From UBA10205 sp964373815 (lineage in GTDB: Archaea > Iainarchaeota > Iainarchaeia > Iainarchaeales > Iainarchaeaceae), in NCBI GenBank assembly GCA_964373815.1, contig CAYJWI010000001.1, forward strand, positions 1 through 64,000: 64,000 nt of DNA. Reading direction: 5' to 3'. Position numbers and translations under genes: made by a program. Of this stretch, positions 16,226-23,890 are shown one piece after another. Numbering within the stretch: position 1 is the first letter of the stretch; the number at the start of each line of letters is the position of its first letter. The notes beneath the pieces were generated by a model. The model was not told where the DNA came from. It searched no databases and saw only the letters and a program-made list of their open reading frames with translations.

Positions 16226-16612
16226 CTAATTTGTTACAACAAGTTTTCCGCGGAACATTTTCATGCCGCAGTGGTATTCATAGGTTCCTGGTTTTTGGGG
16301 TGTGAATGTTGCCGTGTGCGGTTCGCCGTCCTTTGATACCATGTTTACATTGAAGGCCGGGATGAGCAGTTGCCTGCCGCAGCCGGAGCCCTTGTCTGCA
16401 GAGAAGATAAATTCCACCGGCTGGCCAGCCTTTACCGTGATTTGTGCATTGTCATAAAGCCCTGTATCTAGGGCTCGTACACTCACTTTCTGCGCATCAG
16501 GGCTATTATCCGGAGTATAGCTTGCTTGTGGTTGTTGGCTTGAACCGGTTTGGCTTTGGGCGCACCCAATGAGCAGCAAGAGGAGCACTAATGGCACAAT
16601 GACTCTTTTCAT
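16226..16612 (-). CDS. Cupredoxin-like lipoprotein
   Basis: A lipoprotein signal (VLLLLLIGC) places it outside the membrane. The beta-sandwich copper domain shows a Cys in GSGCGRQLLIPAF and a C-terminal YEYHCGMKMFRGKLVV with Cys, His and Met as candidate Cu ligands. It is the last gene of a seven-gene leftward cluster and overlaps the multicopper oxidase stop by four bases. It is a likely electron carrier or copper donor for that oxidase. Ligand geometry is atypical for blue copper, closer to cupredoxin_1 domains of copper resistance systems. Confidence 0.85.
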   Translation of the reverse strand: MKRVIVPLVLLLLLIGCAQSQTGSSQQPQASYTPDNSPDAQKVSVRALDTGLYDNAQITVKAGQPVEFIFSADKGSGCGRQLLIPAFNVNMVSKDGEPHTATFTPQKPGTYEYHCGMKMFRGKLVVTN

Positions 16613-18165
16613 GTTTTATCATCTCCGTTGTCTATAACTTTTATCATACTCATCATTCCCGAACTGAGGTGTTCGGCGTTGTGGCAGTGTATCATCCAGT
16701 CTCCGGGGTTGGAGAAGTCAACCAAAAGGTCTACCGTGCTACCTTTTGGAATGAGGGCAGTGTCTTTCCACACGAGATTTTTATTTGCCTGACCGTTCTC
16801 GTTTATCACAAGGAACCTGTTGCCATGAATATGTATTGGATGCTGCATCGGGTGGCTTGAAGCGCCAAGATTTTTGATGCGGATCTTTTTCACGTCCCCT
16901 TTCTGTGCTGTCCTAAAGAAATCCATATTCTCTTCCTTTGTTTTTGCATCCCTAATAATCCACGTAATTTCCGAATTGGTGGTTATTTCGTTTATTGGCC
17001 GCATTTCATCCTCCCACTCAATAGTATCCTCGGCATGGCCTGTCATACTGCCACTATGTCCCATGCGATCTAGCATCTTATCCATTACTGGCCAGCGTAT
17101 CAATAGCTCGTATTCAAAATCAGGTTCCTTGTCAAAATATGGGCTGAATTTTCCGATTTCTTCTTTTGCGGGCGTGTTTTCCTCAAGCAGTGCGTAATCT
17201 TCTTTTGTCTGTAAAGAAATTACAGATGGATTGGCATGAATCATGCCGATTTTTTCTTCCTCCGGTTTTCCACTGAGCATGAAATAATCCCCAGCTTCTT
17301 CAAAAAAAACATCCACAATTGCCCTTTCAGACGGACCTATTGTGATGGAATTCGCAAAGAACGGCTCTGTGTAAAAACCCGCATCAGAGCCAACCACCTT
17401 CAACTTTGTGTTGGTAATTCCAAACTTGAATGGCCTTGCGTTTGCTGCATTCAGCAAGTACAGCCTCAAAGTTTCTCCCGCGTTTGTATCCAACCTATAC
17501 TCGGTTTTGCCGTTAACAAGAATTGTGTTTCCGAACCTGCCCATCACTGCAAAATTTGTCTCTTTTTCAGGAAACTCTGGCAAGCCATTCCCTTCAATAA
17601 GAATGTCATCCAAAACAATTACTTCTCCCCTAACCATATTATTAGTGCTATTTTTTGGCTCTACGAGTATGGTTCCGTAAAGCCCCAACTCTTGCTGCTT
17701 GTCTTCCCTCACATGAGGGTGGTACCAAAACAGACCAACATCAGGAAAGTCAAGCGTATACTCAAAAAAGTCTCCGGGCTTGACTTCTGGTTGCGTGATG
17801 TCTGGGACACCGTCAAACCTGTTTTCCAGGCGCAAGCCATGCCAGTGAACTGTAGTTGGCTCCGGCAACTCGTTCTTGAAAATAACTTTTATCTTAGAAC
17901 TCTGTTCTACTTTGAGTATCGGGCCTGGCAATTGCCCATTATACGCATAACCTTCAAACTTTTTTCCGCCCACATTTTGCACCACTTTAATAGCCGACAA
18001 GTGGAATGTATCGCCATTTTTAAGTGTGACCATCTTCTGCTCTTTGGCCATTGACAAAGAATCAAGTTCACTATTTGGCGGACCTTTGTTTGTCGGCAGT
18101 TGCAGGAAGAAAAAACCCGAAACAATCAAAACAACTGCAATTACAATAATTATCCAGTTACGCAT
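16609..18165 (-). CDS. Multicopper oxidase (laccase/CueO-like)
   Basis: It couples oxidation of a substrate to reduction of O2 to water. About 518 residues with an N-terminal membrane anchor. All four copper motifs are present: HWHGLRLENRFDG, FWYHPHVRED, HPMQHPIHIHGNRF and HCHNAEHLSSGMM, the last with a Met axial ligand. Met/His-rich stretches (MDKMLDRMGHSGSMTGHAED) resemble CueO copper-binding segments. The Met at 18165 is preferred over 18183, because it overlaps the upstream small gene by just eight bases (ATGCGTAA). Cuprous oxidase or general laccase is possible. Confidence 0.93.
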   Translation of the reverse strand: MRNWIIIVIAVVLIVSGFFFLQLPTNKGPPNSELDSLSMAKEQKMVTLKNGDTFHLSAIKVVQNVGGKKFEGYAYNGQLPGPILKVEQSSKIKVIFKNELPEPTTVHWHGLRLENRFDGVPDITQPEVKPGDFFEYTLDFPDVGLFWYHPHVREDKQQELGLYGTILVEPKNSTNNMVRGEVIVLDDILIEGNGLPEFPEKETNFAVMGRFGNTILVNGKTEYRLDTNAGETLRLYLLNAANARPFKFGITNTKLKVVGSDAGFYTEPFFANSITIGPSERAIVDVFFEEAGDYFMLSGKPEEEKIGMIHANPSVISLQTKEDYALLEENTPAKEEIGKFSPYFDKEPDFEYELLIRWPVMDKMLDRMGHSGSMTGHAEDTIEWEDEMRPINEITTNSEITWIIRDAKTKEENMDFFRTAQKGDVKKIRIKNLGASSHPMQHPIHIHGNRFLVINENGQANKNLVWKDTALIPKGSTVDLLVDFSNPGDWMIHCHNAEHLSSGMMSMIKVIDNGDDKT

Positions 18166-18373
18166 TTCGCCACGATCCAACATTTTTCTGTTCAGTCATA
18201 TTTTTTTCCAATTGTAAAATCCTGTCTTCAAAACTCTTTTCATGTTTTTTCTTTACTTTCTTTTTGAATAATAAAACCAATGCAAGGATAAATATTAAAG
18301 CGGATAGTGGGATGATTGCAATCCCAAAATTGACACCCAAAAGGTGCTCTAAGTTAATTAACTTGCTGGGCAA
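18158..18373 (-). CDS. Small single-span membrane protein
   Basis: 71 residues: one membrane helix (FGIAIIPLSALIFILALVLLF), then a basic stretch and a short likely coiled coil (EDRILQLEKNMTEQ). It overlaps the oxidase start by eight bases and sits between it and the His-rich anchored protein, so it is co-transcribed with the copper cassette. No family is recognised. Confidence 0.6.
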   Translation of the reverse strand: MPSKLINLEHLLGVNFGIAIIPLSALIFILALVLLFKKKVKKKHEKSFEDRILQLEKNMTEQKNVGSWRNA

Positions 18374-18411
18374 TTATTGTTTCCGCACCCATACTCTTCC
18401 ACTCCAAAACT

Positions 18412-19002
18412 TTAGCCAAATGCCATTTTTATTTTGTCCCCGTCCCTTATGATATAGTTCTCGTATTGCATATTTTCAACGCCATTAATGAGGAGACTCA
18501 CTTTTCTAGGTTTTCCATCAGGGCACATGTCTCCGTTTTTCTTGTCCAGTATCACTTCTTGCGAGAAATTTCTTCCGATGCTTGACATCATAGCTCCAAG
18601 AGTTATTTGTGATGGACTTGAAACACTGCCTTCGATATGGAAAAGGCTGTCGTCATGGAGGTGGAGCAAATTACTTCCAAAGTGCTGGCCCGAAGCAGGC
18701 TTTGGAAGGGCGACATTTTCCCCGCAAATGACCAATGTGGGAGTCGCATGCCAATGGACATTGCCAAGGGGAAATGATAAGCTTCCAGTGTCATAATTTG
18801 CTTGCTTGGACTTTGGAATGGACATGAAAAACCACGCAATCCCAAAGGCTACAAGGGCTATTACTGAATAAGTCAATATTTTGTTGAAAAGTTTTTTCTT
18901 TTCCCCGGCGTTGATCGCAATTTGCTTTGCTTCTCTTCTTGTCTCAAGCTTTATCTGCCTTCTCTCATGCTTTGAGAGTTGCTCTTCAACCAATTGATTC
19001 AC
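18412..19002 (-). CDS. Anchored extracellular protein with HWH and LHLHDD metal-like motifs
   Basis: 196 residues. A charged cytoplasmic tail (about 1-40) precedes one membrane helix (LTYSVIALVAFGIAWFF), then an outer domain. That domain carries VHWHATPTLVICGENV, GSNLLHLHDDSLFHIEG and a later DMCPDGKPR. The clustered His, Asp and Cys make it a strong candidate for a metal-binding protein, probably copper given its neighbours. It overlaps the CPAC membrane protein gene by 17 bases. Function beyond metal binding is inference. Confidence 0.7.
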   Translation of the reverse strand: MNQLVEEQLSKHERRQIKLETRREAKQIAINAGEKKKLFNKILTYSVIALVAFGIAWFFMSIPKSKQANYDTGSLSFPLGNVHWHATPTLVICGENVALPKPASGQHFGSNLLHLHDDSLFHIEGSVSSPSQITLGAMMSSIGRNFSQEVILDKKNGDMCPDGKPRKVSLLINGVENMQYENYIIRDGDKIKMAFG

Positions 19003-19462
19003 CTTCTTTCCTGAATGCGCCCAAATAATTGAGTGTGAACACTAGCAACCCTATGCTAATAAGCGTTATGAGCAAACTATACTGCGTGAGGAACACACTC
19101 ACGCTAAGCGGCAGGAAAATCGCCCCGAGTGAAGCGCAGGCAGGGCATTGCGAAACAAAGAACAATGCAAGCGTGCCAGCTCCGCTGCTTCCGGCTCCCT
19201 TTACCTTCTCGTCCAATGCGCACGTTTTTGGCTGCCTCCAATTGTAAACCTGGAATGAAAGCGTGATTCCGAAGATAATGGAAAAAATAATGAACAAAAA
19301 ACCGTTTTCCGGAGGTATTGTCGCAAGCCACACGCCAAAATTCTCTATTATTCCAAGCAACTGGGCGTAAACATAAATAATGGCAAAAATTATTGAAGAG
19401 GAAACCGCCAGGGCAAGGTACGAATGTTTCTTCAGTACTTCCAATAATTTCATTCCTGTCAT
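18986..19462 (-). CDS. Small polytopic membrane protein with CPAC motif
   Basis: 158 residues with about four membrane helices. A helix start reads LALFFVSQCPACASLGA, a redox-type CPxC at the membrane face, and another Cys lies in QPKTCALDEKV. Two similar proteins occur nearby (21385 and 23278). In this cassette it could pass disulfides between DsbA and another acceptor, or bind copper. No named family is certain. The Met at 19453 is an alternative start. Confidence 0.65.
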   Translation of the reverse strand: MTGMKLLEVLKKHSYLALAVSSSIIFAIIYVYAQLLGIIENFGVWLATIPPENGFLFIIFSIIFGITLSFQVYNWRQPKTCALDEKVKGAGSSGAGTLALFFVSQCPACASLGAIFLPLSVSVFLTQYSLLITLISIGLLVFTLNYLGAFRKEGESIG

Positions 19463-19485
19463 GTTGCTTTCATTCCCGGTTTTGT

Positions 19486-20103
19486 CTAATGTAAATGGTC
19501 ACTGTCCCCGCCGCAACCGTCCGAAAGGTTCCAAATCTCGGTCACTTGCTGGCCTGTAAAATTGCGGTTCTTTATAAAGTATTTTCCCAAGCCACCATAT
19601 ACATTCCATCGCCAGCACTTGCAGCAGCATGGGCCTTTTTCTTTTGAGTTTTGCATCGCATAGTCATATTCCTTTTGCTCTTCTGCAGATAATTGGATTG
19701 TATCATAATAGGAAGACAGCTTTTTTGCCAAGCCAGCCTCAATATCATACGGGTCCGAAGGAATCTCCGGGAATTGTTTGTACTTTTCAAGCCCTTTTAC
19801 TTGTTCAGTATATCTATGCATACTCATTGCACTGCAGCAAGACCCCTGCAGCCTGGCATTGTCTGGCATGCTTGCAATGGAGTCTCGGTAAGAATTGGAA
19901 CAGAAAGAGTTACCATTCCTGGAAAGATAATCAAACCTTGCAACAAGTGCATTTTCCCCATTTCCGTCCTGTGGCCCTTTATATTGCGCTGCGGCCGTGG
20001 AATTCTTCGTTTCCTGCGGTAACGAAAAGTAGAAAAAAACTCCAATAGCAAGGGCAGAAATCATGACTACCGCTGCCAAAAAAGTTTTGTCGGTTGGATT
20101 CAT
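19486..20103 (-). CDS. Cys-rich anchored extracellular protein
   Basis: About 205 residues. The N-terminal helix (FLAAVVMISALAIGVFFYF) anchors it. The outer domain has SFCSNSYRD, LQGSCCSAMSMHRY and, most striking, KGPCCCKCWRWNVYGG, followed by a final DGCGGDSDHLH. The C-C-C-x-C run beside Trp-Arg-Trp and a terminal His tail suggests tight metal binding or a disulfide-linked fold. It lies between dsbA-like and CPAC genes. The family is not recognised by name. Confidence 0.65.
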   Translation of the reverse strand: MNPTDKTFLAAVVMISALAIGVFFYFSLPQETKNSTAAAQYKGPQDGNGENALVARFDYLSRNGNSFCSNSYRDSIASMPDNARLQGSCCSAMSMHRYTEQVKGLEKYKQFPEIPSDPYDIEAGLAKKLSSYYDTIQLSAEEQKEYDYAMQNSKEKGPCCCKCWRWNVYGGLGKYFIKNRNFTGQQVTEIWNLSDGCGGDSDHLH

Positions 20104-20178
20104 GCACAACATCTTTTTGCATTAGAGGGGGGTGAAAAGAGGGCACACCAAAGCAGTGCACCCTCTTAACTCATATTT

Positions 20179-20985
20179 TTACTTTAGGAGGCCATCGATT
20201 GCCGATTTGAGTACGGAGTATGGTTGCGCCCCCACAATCAACTGGCCCGTTCCGTCAGCCTTGCCTATTACAAAGCTCGGGGTGCCGGTAACTCCAATGC
20301 TTGACCCTTCATTGAAGTTCGCTTGGACAGCACTTGTATACTTGCCGGTGTCAAGGCAGGTATTGAATTGCGATGAGTTCAGGCCCAAGTCTTGCCCCCA
20401 TTTTTTCACATCCTCTTTGGTAAGGTTTGAGATTGTCCCTTGGCCAAATTTTGCCTGTTCAGTGAAGATTTTGTCGTGCATTTCCCAATACTTCTGCTGG
20501 TCTCCCGCGCACCTTGCGGCTTCAGAATACACCGGCGCCATCGGGTGGAAATTTAGTGGAAAGTCCTTGTACACGAAAAGCACTTTTCCGGTTTCTATAT
20601 ACTCCTTGTCTAACTGAGCCTTCGAGTCATTGAACCATTTCCTGCAGAAAGGGCACTGATAATCAGAGTACTCGATTATTACAATCGGCGCGTCCTGCTT
20701 ACCCTGAACAGCTGCTGCCCCCTGCAATAGGCCCTTTATTTCCGTGGTTTGTTGTGCCGGTTGCGGGTTTGGTTGGGGAGTTGCGGCAACATTGCCTGCA
20801 TTGCCAGAGTCTTGTGACGGTGCACCGCCCCCCCGGATTTCTGAAATTGTTTTTGTGAGACCTGAAAGGCTATTGCCTACCCCCGAACCTGCGGCAAATA
20901 TGCTAACTGATAGTATTATTGCAGCAAACAGTATACTCACAGGCAAATACAGCGCCTCCGCCTCAGATTTTACGTGTTCGCTCAC
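20179..20985 (-). CDS. DsbA-family thiol-disulfide oxidoreductase, membrane-anchored
   Basis: It forms or rearranges disulfides in exported proteins. 268 residues: N-terminal membrane anchor, a Gly/Pro/Gln linker (about 50-90), then the thioredoxin fold with YQCPFCRKWF active site and the cis-Pro loop GTPSFVIG. The linker holds the domain away from the membrane. It is the first gene of the leftward copper/thiol cluster. No VKOR or DsbB is visible, so its reoxidant is unknown. Confidence 0.93.
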   Translation of the reverse strand: MSEHVKSEAEALYLPVSILFAAIILSVSIFAAGSGVGNSLSGLTKTISEIRGGGAPSQDSGNAGNVAATPQPNPQPAQQTTEIKGLLQGAAAVQGKQDAPIVIIEYSDYQCPFCRKWFNDSKAQLDKEYIETGKVLFVYKDFPLNFHPMAPVYSEAARCAGDQQKYWEMHDKIFTEQAKFGQGTISNLTKEDVKKWGQDLGLNSSQFNTCLDTGKYTSAVQANFNEGSSIGVTGTPSFVIGKADGTGQLIVGAQPYSVLKSAIDGLLK

Positions 20986-21047
20986 TCAAAATCACCACCA
21001 AATTTTTCTTTATTCATTTTTTAGACCTCCATGTTCTTTGTTTTTAT

Positions 21048-21329
21048 TTATTTCATGCAATTAATTGTACATTGAAGCGGCTGGCTGTCTTGGCTATTTT
21101 CAATAGGCGAAAAAAGAACAGTTGTTTGCTTTGAAAACAGTTTTTCTTCCGAGACTTCCGCCTGATAAGTATTTTGATTTGTTTTCAGAGCCAAAGTGAC
21201 TGACCCACCAGTCTTGGAGAAAGTTTGCTTTTCTGATAAGAGAGCCAAGCCCATGAAAATGAAGAACCCGACAAAAAAAATCCCGAGGTACACGTAATTG
21301 CGTTCATCAGAGGCAGGATTCAAACTCAT
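21048..21329 (-). CDS. Small anchored extracellular protein with terminal Cys pair
   Basis: About 93 residues. A single membrane helix (YLGIFFVGFFIFMGLALL) is followed by a short beta-rich outer segment that ends LQCTINCMK. The Met at 21329 is chosen because a GTATTTAAAC box at 21353-21362 predicts a transcript start at about 21331, that is, a leaderless message. It precedes the DsbA gene in the same direction. No family is recognised. Confidence 0.6.
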   Translation of the reverse strand: MSLNPASDERNYVYLGIFFVGFFIFMGLALLSEKQTFSKTGGSVTLALKTNQNTYQAEVSEEKLFSKQTTVLFSPIENSQDSQPLQCTINCMK

Positions 21330-21330
21330 A

Positions 21331-21362
21331 ATGTAACCATAATGTAACATAAGTATTTAAAC
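21331..21362. promoter_or_regulatory. Shared bidirectional TATA box with direct repeats
   Basis: The palindromic box GTATTTAAAC (21353-21362) lies about 27 bases from both the leftward start at 21329 and the rightward ATG at 21385. One box could serve both directions. Beside it ATAATGTAAC occurs twice in tandem (about 21330-21349), a candidate operator covering the leftward transcript start. Confidence 0.55.
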
Positions 21363-21384
21363 GTATCTAAACTCCATTACCCGC

Positions 21385-21852
21385 ATGGTCGCGGAAAATA
21401 AACTGGCATATTTTTTGCATAAGCACAAGTTTATGGGCGGATTGCCGCTTTTGGCTTTTTTTATTGTGTTATTAGGCACTCCGACGGCACTTATCCCTAA
21501 CCCGTTTATCCATTACATCAGGATGACGCCGGTTACCTGGCTTGATTATTTTTTCCTTCTCACGACAGGCATTCTCCTTTCAGCCAATGTGATTGTTTTC
21601 CTTGAGAAAAAAACGAAAAAAGAGGGCGCAATATTCGGGGGCGGCTTTTTGGGTTTTTTGGCGTTTGCCTGCCCAATATGTAACATCCTATTGGTCAGCC
21701 TGCTTGGCGCAACTTTTATTTTGGAATTCATCGAGCCCCTAAGGCCGTTATTTGGCATCGCGTCAATTGTGATTCTCTTGGCTACACTTTATTTACAACT
21801 GAGGCAGCCGACCTGCAACGAATGCATGATTGGCGGTCAAAGCACACAATGA
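21385..21852 (+). CDS. Small polytopic membrane protein with CPIC and terminal CNEC
   Basis: 155 residues, about four membrane helices. The third reads GFLGFLAFACPICNILLVSLLG with a CPxC pair inside or at the edge of the membrane, and the tail ends PTCNECMIGG. It is similar in plan to the proteins at 18986 and 23278. The leaderless ATG is 27 bases from the shared TATA box. A role in thiol redox or copper handling is inferred from the motif and neighbours. Confidence 0.65.
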   Translation: MVAENKLAYFLHKHKFMGGLPLLAFFIVLLGTPTALIPNPFIHYIRMTPVTWLDYFFLLTTGILLSANVIVFLEKKTKKEGAIFGGGFLGFLAFACPICNILLVSLLGATFILEFIEPLRPLFGIASIVILLATLYLQLRQPTCNECMIGGQSTQ

Positions 21853-21871
21853 AAAAGGCAGGCACATTTTT

Positions 21872-22581
21872 TCAAAATAAAATTGACATTAAATAAACAA
21901 CTGGAAACAATATTGCCTGGTGCAAAAAATAAACCAAAAGGGAATTCTTCCCCAGTGCCTGCAAAAATCCGGCCGCCGAGTTTTTCGGCTCTTCAAGTTG
22001 GAATTTTCTTTCCGCACCTTTGTATAATGTATCGCCGATAAACAAACCAATGAGAACTACCCCAAACCACGGGAACACCGGGAAAAAATCCAATGTTGGT
22101 TGCGGAGCCGCAAATCCAAGCCAAACCAGCAATGGCTGGTTGGTGCTGCGCAAATCATAAAACAGCGGCAAGGCGATTAACACAAGGGCAAGTAGTGCAC
22201 CCAACCGCTTTTTTCCGGCAAACGGGATTGAAAGTATTATCGAGGCGCCTATCAGGTGGAGGATGCCAAAGTAAATGAAATTCTCCCTGAAAAAATGAAG
22301 GTGAAAGCCGTTATCAGAAGGCCAAACCCGAAAACAACCGCCCCGCGCTTTAGGAATCGCTGGGCGTAGTCATTTCTGTGCTTGTGGCAGGTTATGCTCA
22401 GAGCAACGCCGACAAGCAACAGAAACAGGGTGGCAGTGGCCTTCTGGAGCAAGCCCCAGAACCCAGAATAAATGTCCCCTTGGATAAATCCAAAATACCT
22501 CAAATCCCAGACAAAGTGGAAAACAACCATCATCATTACTGCCAGGCCGCGTCCAAAATCAATTTCCCAAAAGTGGTGCAT
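21872..22581 (-). pseudogene. DUF1624 (HGSNAT-like) membrane protein, frameshifted
   Basis: The N-terminal part (22252-22581) has HHFWEIDFGRGLAVMMMVVFHF, typical of the heparan-alpha-glucosaminide N-acetyltransferase catalytic domain. The C-terminal part (21872-22204 and upstream) reads in another frame: FFRENFIYFGILHLIGASII joins the two. The break falls in a run of six T near 22293 (on the coding strand), where one extra T restores one 230-residue protein. It is either a real mutation or a homopolymer error. Confidence 0.75.
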
Positions 22582-22682
22582 TAACCTGCCTTTTCTTTAT
22601 TAAAAAGGATTTTCAGAGGTTACCCCGAAATCTCACCGGAAACCAAAAAGCAAAAATGAGCTAGGTGAACAATTATTTGGTT

Positions 22683-23051
22683 TTATAGTTTGTTGAAGGC
22701 GTTAGATTCTGCCAGTTTTATGAGTGGAAGTATTGCTTTCCTGACTTTTTCGCCGTTGCGCGTGAGCGAGTATTCTACCCTCGGCGGCTTCTCAGAAAAC
22801 GCTGTTCTGACGACCAAGTTGTGTTCTTCTAGCTCGCACAGCCTTTCAGCCAGAGATTTCTGCGTGATTCCGCCAATCCTTTTTAATAGGCCATTGAACC
22901 TGAGCGCGCCAAAGTTCCCGATTATTACTAGAATGCTCAGCGCCCACTTCTTGCTAAGAAAAGCAGTCTTTTCAAGTGGCTTTGGACAGTAGCCATTGCC
23001 CCTCATTCCACACTCGCTGTTCGTTACCAAACGTATACTGGTTTCCGGCAT
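22683..23051 (-). CDS. HxlR-family transcriptional regulator
   Basis: 122 residues with the winged helix of HxlR proteins: LSKKWALSILVIIGNFGALRFNGLLKRIGGITQKSLAERLCELE. The N-terminus has two Cys (SECGMRGNGYCPKP); HxlR members often sense reactive species or metals through such Cys. It is divergent from the Cys-rich peptide gene, with GTATAC palindromes in the interval. It is a plausible local regulator of the thiol/copper genes. Confidence 0.88.
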   Translation of the reverse strand: MPETSIRLVTNSECGMRGNGYCPKPLEKTAFLSKKWALSILVIIGNFGALRFNGLLKRIGGITQKSLAERLCELEEHNLVVRTAFSEKPPRVEYSLTRNGEKVRKAILPLIKLAESNAFNKL

Positions 23052-23096
23052 GAAACTGCCCCCCTTAAATTAATCAAGAACCACTTAATAGTATAC
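23033..23096. promoter_or_regulatory. Paired GTATAC palindromes at the HxlR divergent promoter
   Basis: GTATAC occurs at 23033-23038 (within the first codons of the HxlR gene) and at 23091-23096, with A/T-rich flanks. The spacing of 58 bases and location between divergent genes fit an autoregulatory operator pair for the HxlR protein. Binding is not shown. Confidence 0.4.
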
Positions 23097-23129
23097 AAAA
23101 TAAACCAATTAAAAATGGAGGTGTTTCAA

Positions 23130-23264
23130 ATGGACAAAACAAAATCCTGTTGCAGTGGAGGAGTATGCCAAGCCTGTGATTGCTGCATATGCATATGCAC
23201 AAAAGAACTCAAAAAAGCACTTTCACCGCAAGCAAGAAAACTCTTACTTAAAGCACTCCAATGA
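23130..23264 (+). CDS. 44-residue Cys-rich metal-binding-like peptide
   Basis: The peptide begins MDKTKSCCSGGVCQACDCC and continues ICICTK: eight Cys within about 20 residues, then a helical basic tail. This density is metallothionein-like. An excellent ribosome site GGAGGTG sits seven bases before the ATG at 23130 (an upstream in-frame ATG at 23115 would lie ahead of it). The next gene, a CPTC membrane protein, starts 14 bases after the stop. Metal sequestration or delivery is inferred. Confidence 0.7.
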   Translation: MDKTKSCCSGGVCQACDCCICICTKELKKALSPQARKLLLKALQ

Positions 23265-23277
23265 AGAGTGACGCCAA

Positions 23278-23784
23278 ATGATTGGAACCGAATCAAAATC
23301 AACTATTAATGCCATTGGCCTGGCACTCAAGTCCAGAAAACGCTTGGCTATAGGCATTATTTCAGCAATTGCAATGGCTTTTCTCTCCATTTACATTCCA
23401 GCGGCTATTAAGCTTGGAACCACAATTGAATCCCAAATTTCTCTTTTAACTTGGGAGAACATTTTACTCATAACCATTTTCTCGATTTTGTTCGGGGTGT
23501 CAATCGCCCTTCACAGTTATGCAATGAGCTTAAAGAAAAACCATGGCAATATGAGCGTGACCCCGGTTGGAGGATTTGCCGGCATCATAGGCGGGGTGTT
23601 TTCAGGGCCGATGTGCCCTACCTGCATAAGCACCATCATCAGCATATTAGGCCTCGGCAGCTCCACAGCCATTTTCATGCTCTCCCACAGGACGGAAATA
23701 CTCGCACTAAGCGCACTTCTCATTATCACCTCGATTTATTTTGTAGGGAAAAAAGTAACACGTTTTTGCGACAAATGCAAATGA
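23278..23784 (+). CDS. Small polytopic membrane protein with CPTC and terminal CDKC
   Basis: 168 residues, about four membrane helices. It has GGVFSGPMCPTCISTIISILG in the third helix region and ends in RFCDKCK. The plan matches the proteins at 18986 and 21385. It directly follows the Cys-rich peptide gene, so peptide and membrane protein probably work together, for example in metal or thiol transfer across the membrane. The family is not named with confidence. Confidence 0.65.
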   Translation: MIGTESKSTINAIGLALKSRKRLAIGIISAIAMAFLSIYIPAAIKLGTTIESQISLLTWENILLITIFSILFGVSIALHSYAMSLKKNHGNMSVTPVGGFAGIIGGVFSGPMCPTCISTIISILGLGSSTAIFMLSHRTEILALSALLIITSIYFVGKKVTRFCDKCK

Positions 23785-23863
23785 AAAGACAGGCTTATCT
23801 ATTTCTGAAGCTCTAGTCTGGAATCAGGCATTAAAGGCTCGTAAAGCGTTTTAAGGAGAATGG

Positions 23864-23882
23864 CACCCGTTTTAAACGGGTG
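23864..23882. promoter_or_regulatory. Perfect 19-base palindrome over a TTTTAAA box
   Basis: CACCCGTTTTAAACGGGTG has nine-base arms around one central base, and its centre TTTTAAAC resembles a TATA box. It ends eight bases before the next ATG, so it may instead be an operator at the start of the message, or a short RNA hairpin. Confidence 0.45.
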
Positions 23883-23890
23883 ATTTGGCA

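Noticed and set aside
22285..22300. Programmed -1 frameshift in the DUF1624 gene
   Set aside because: The T6 run does not form a standard X-XXY-YYZ slippery heptamer in the right frame and no stimulatory structure is seen.
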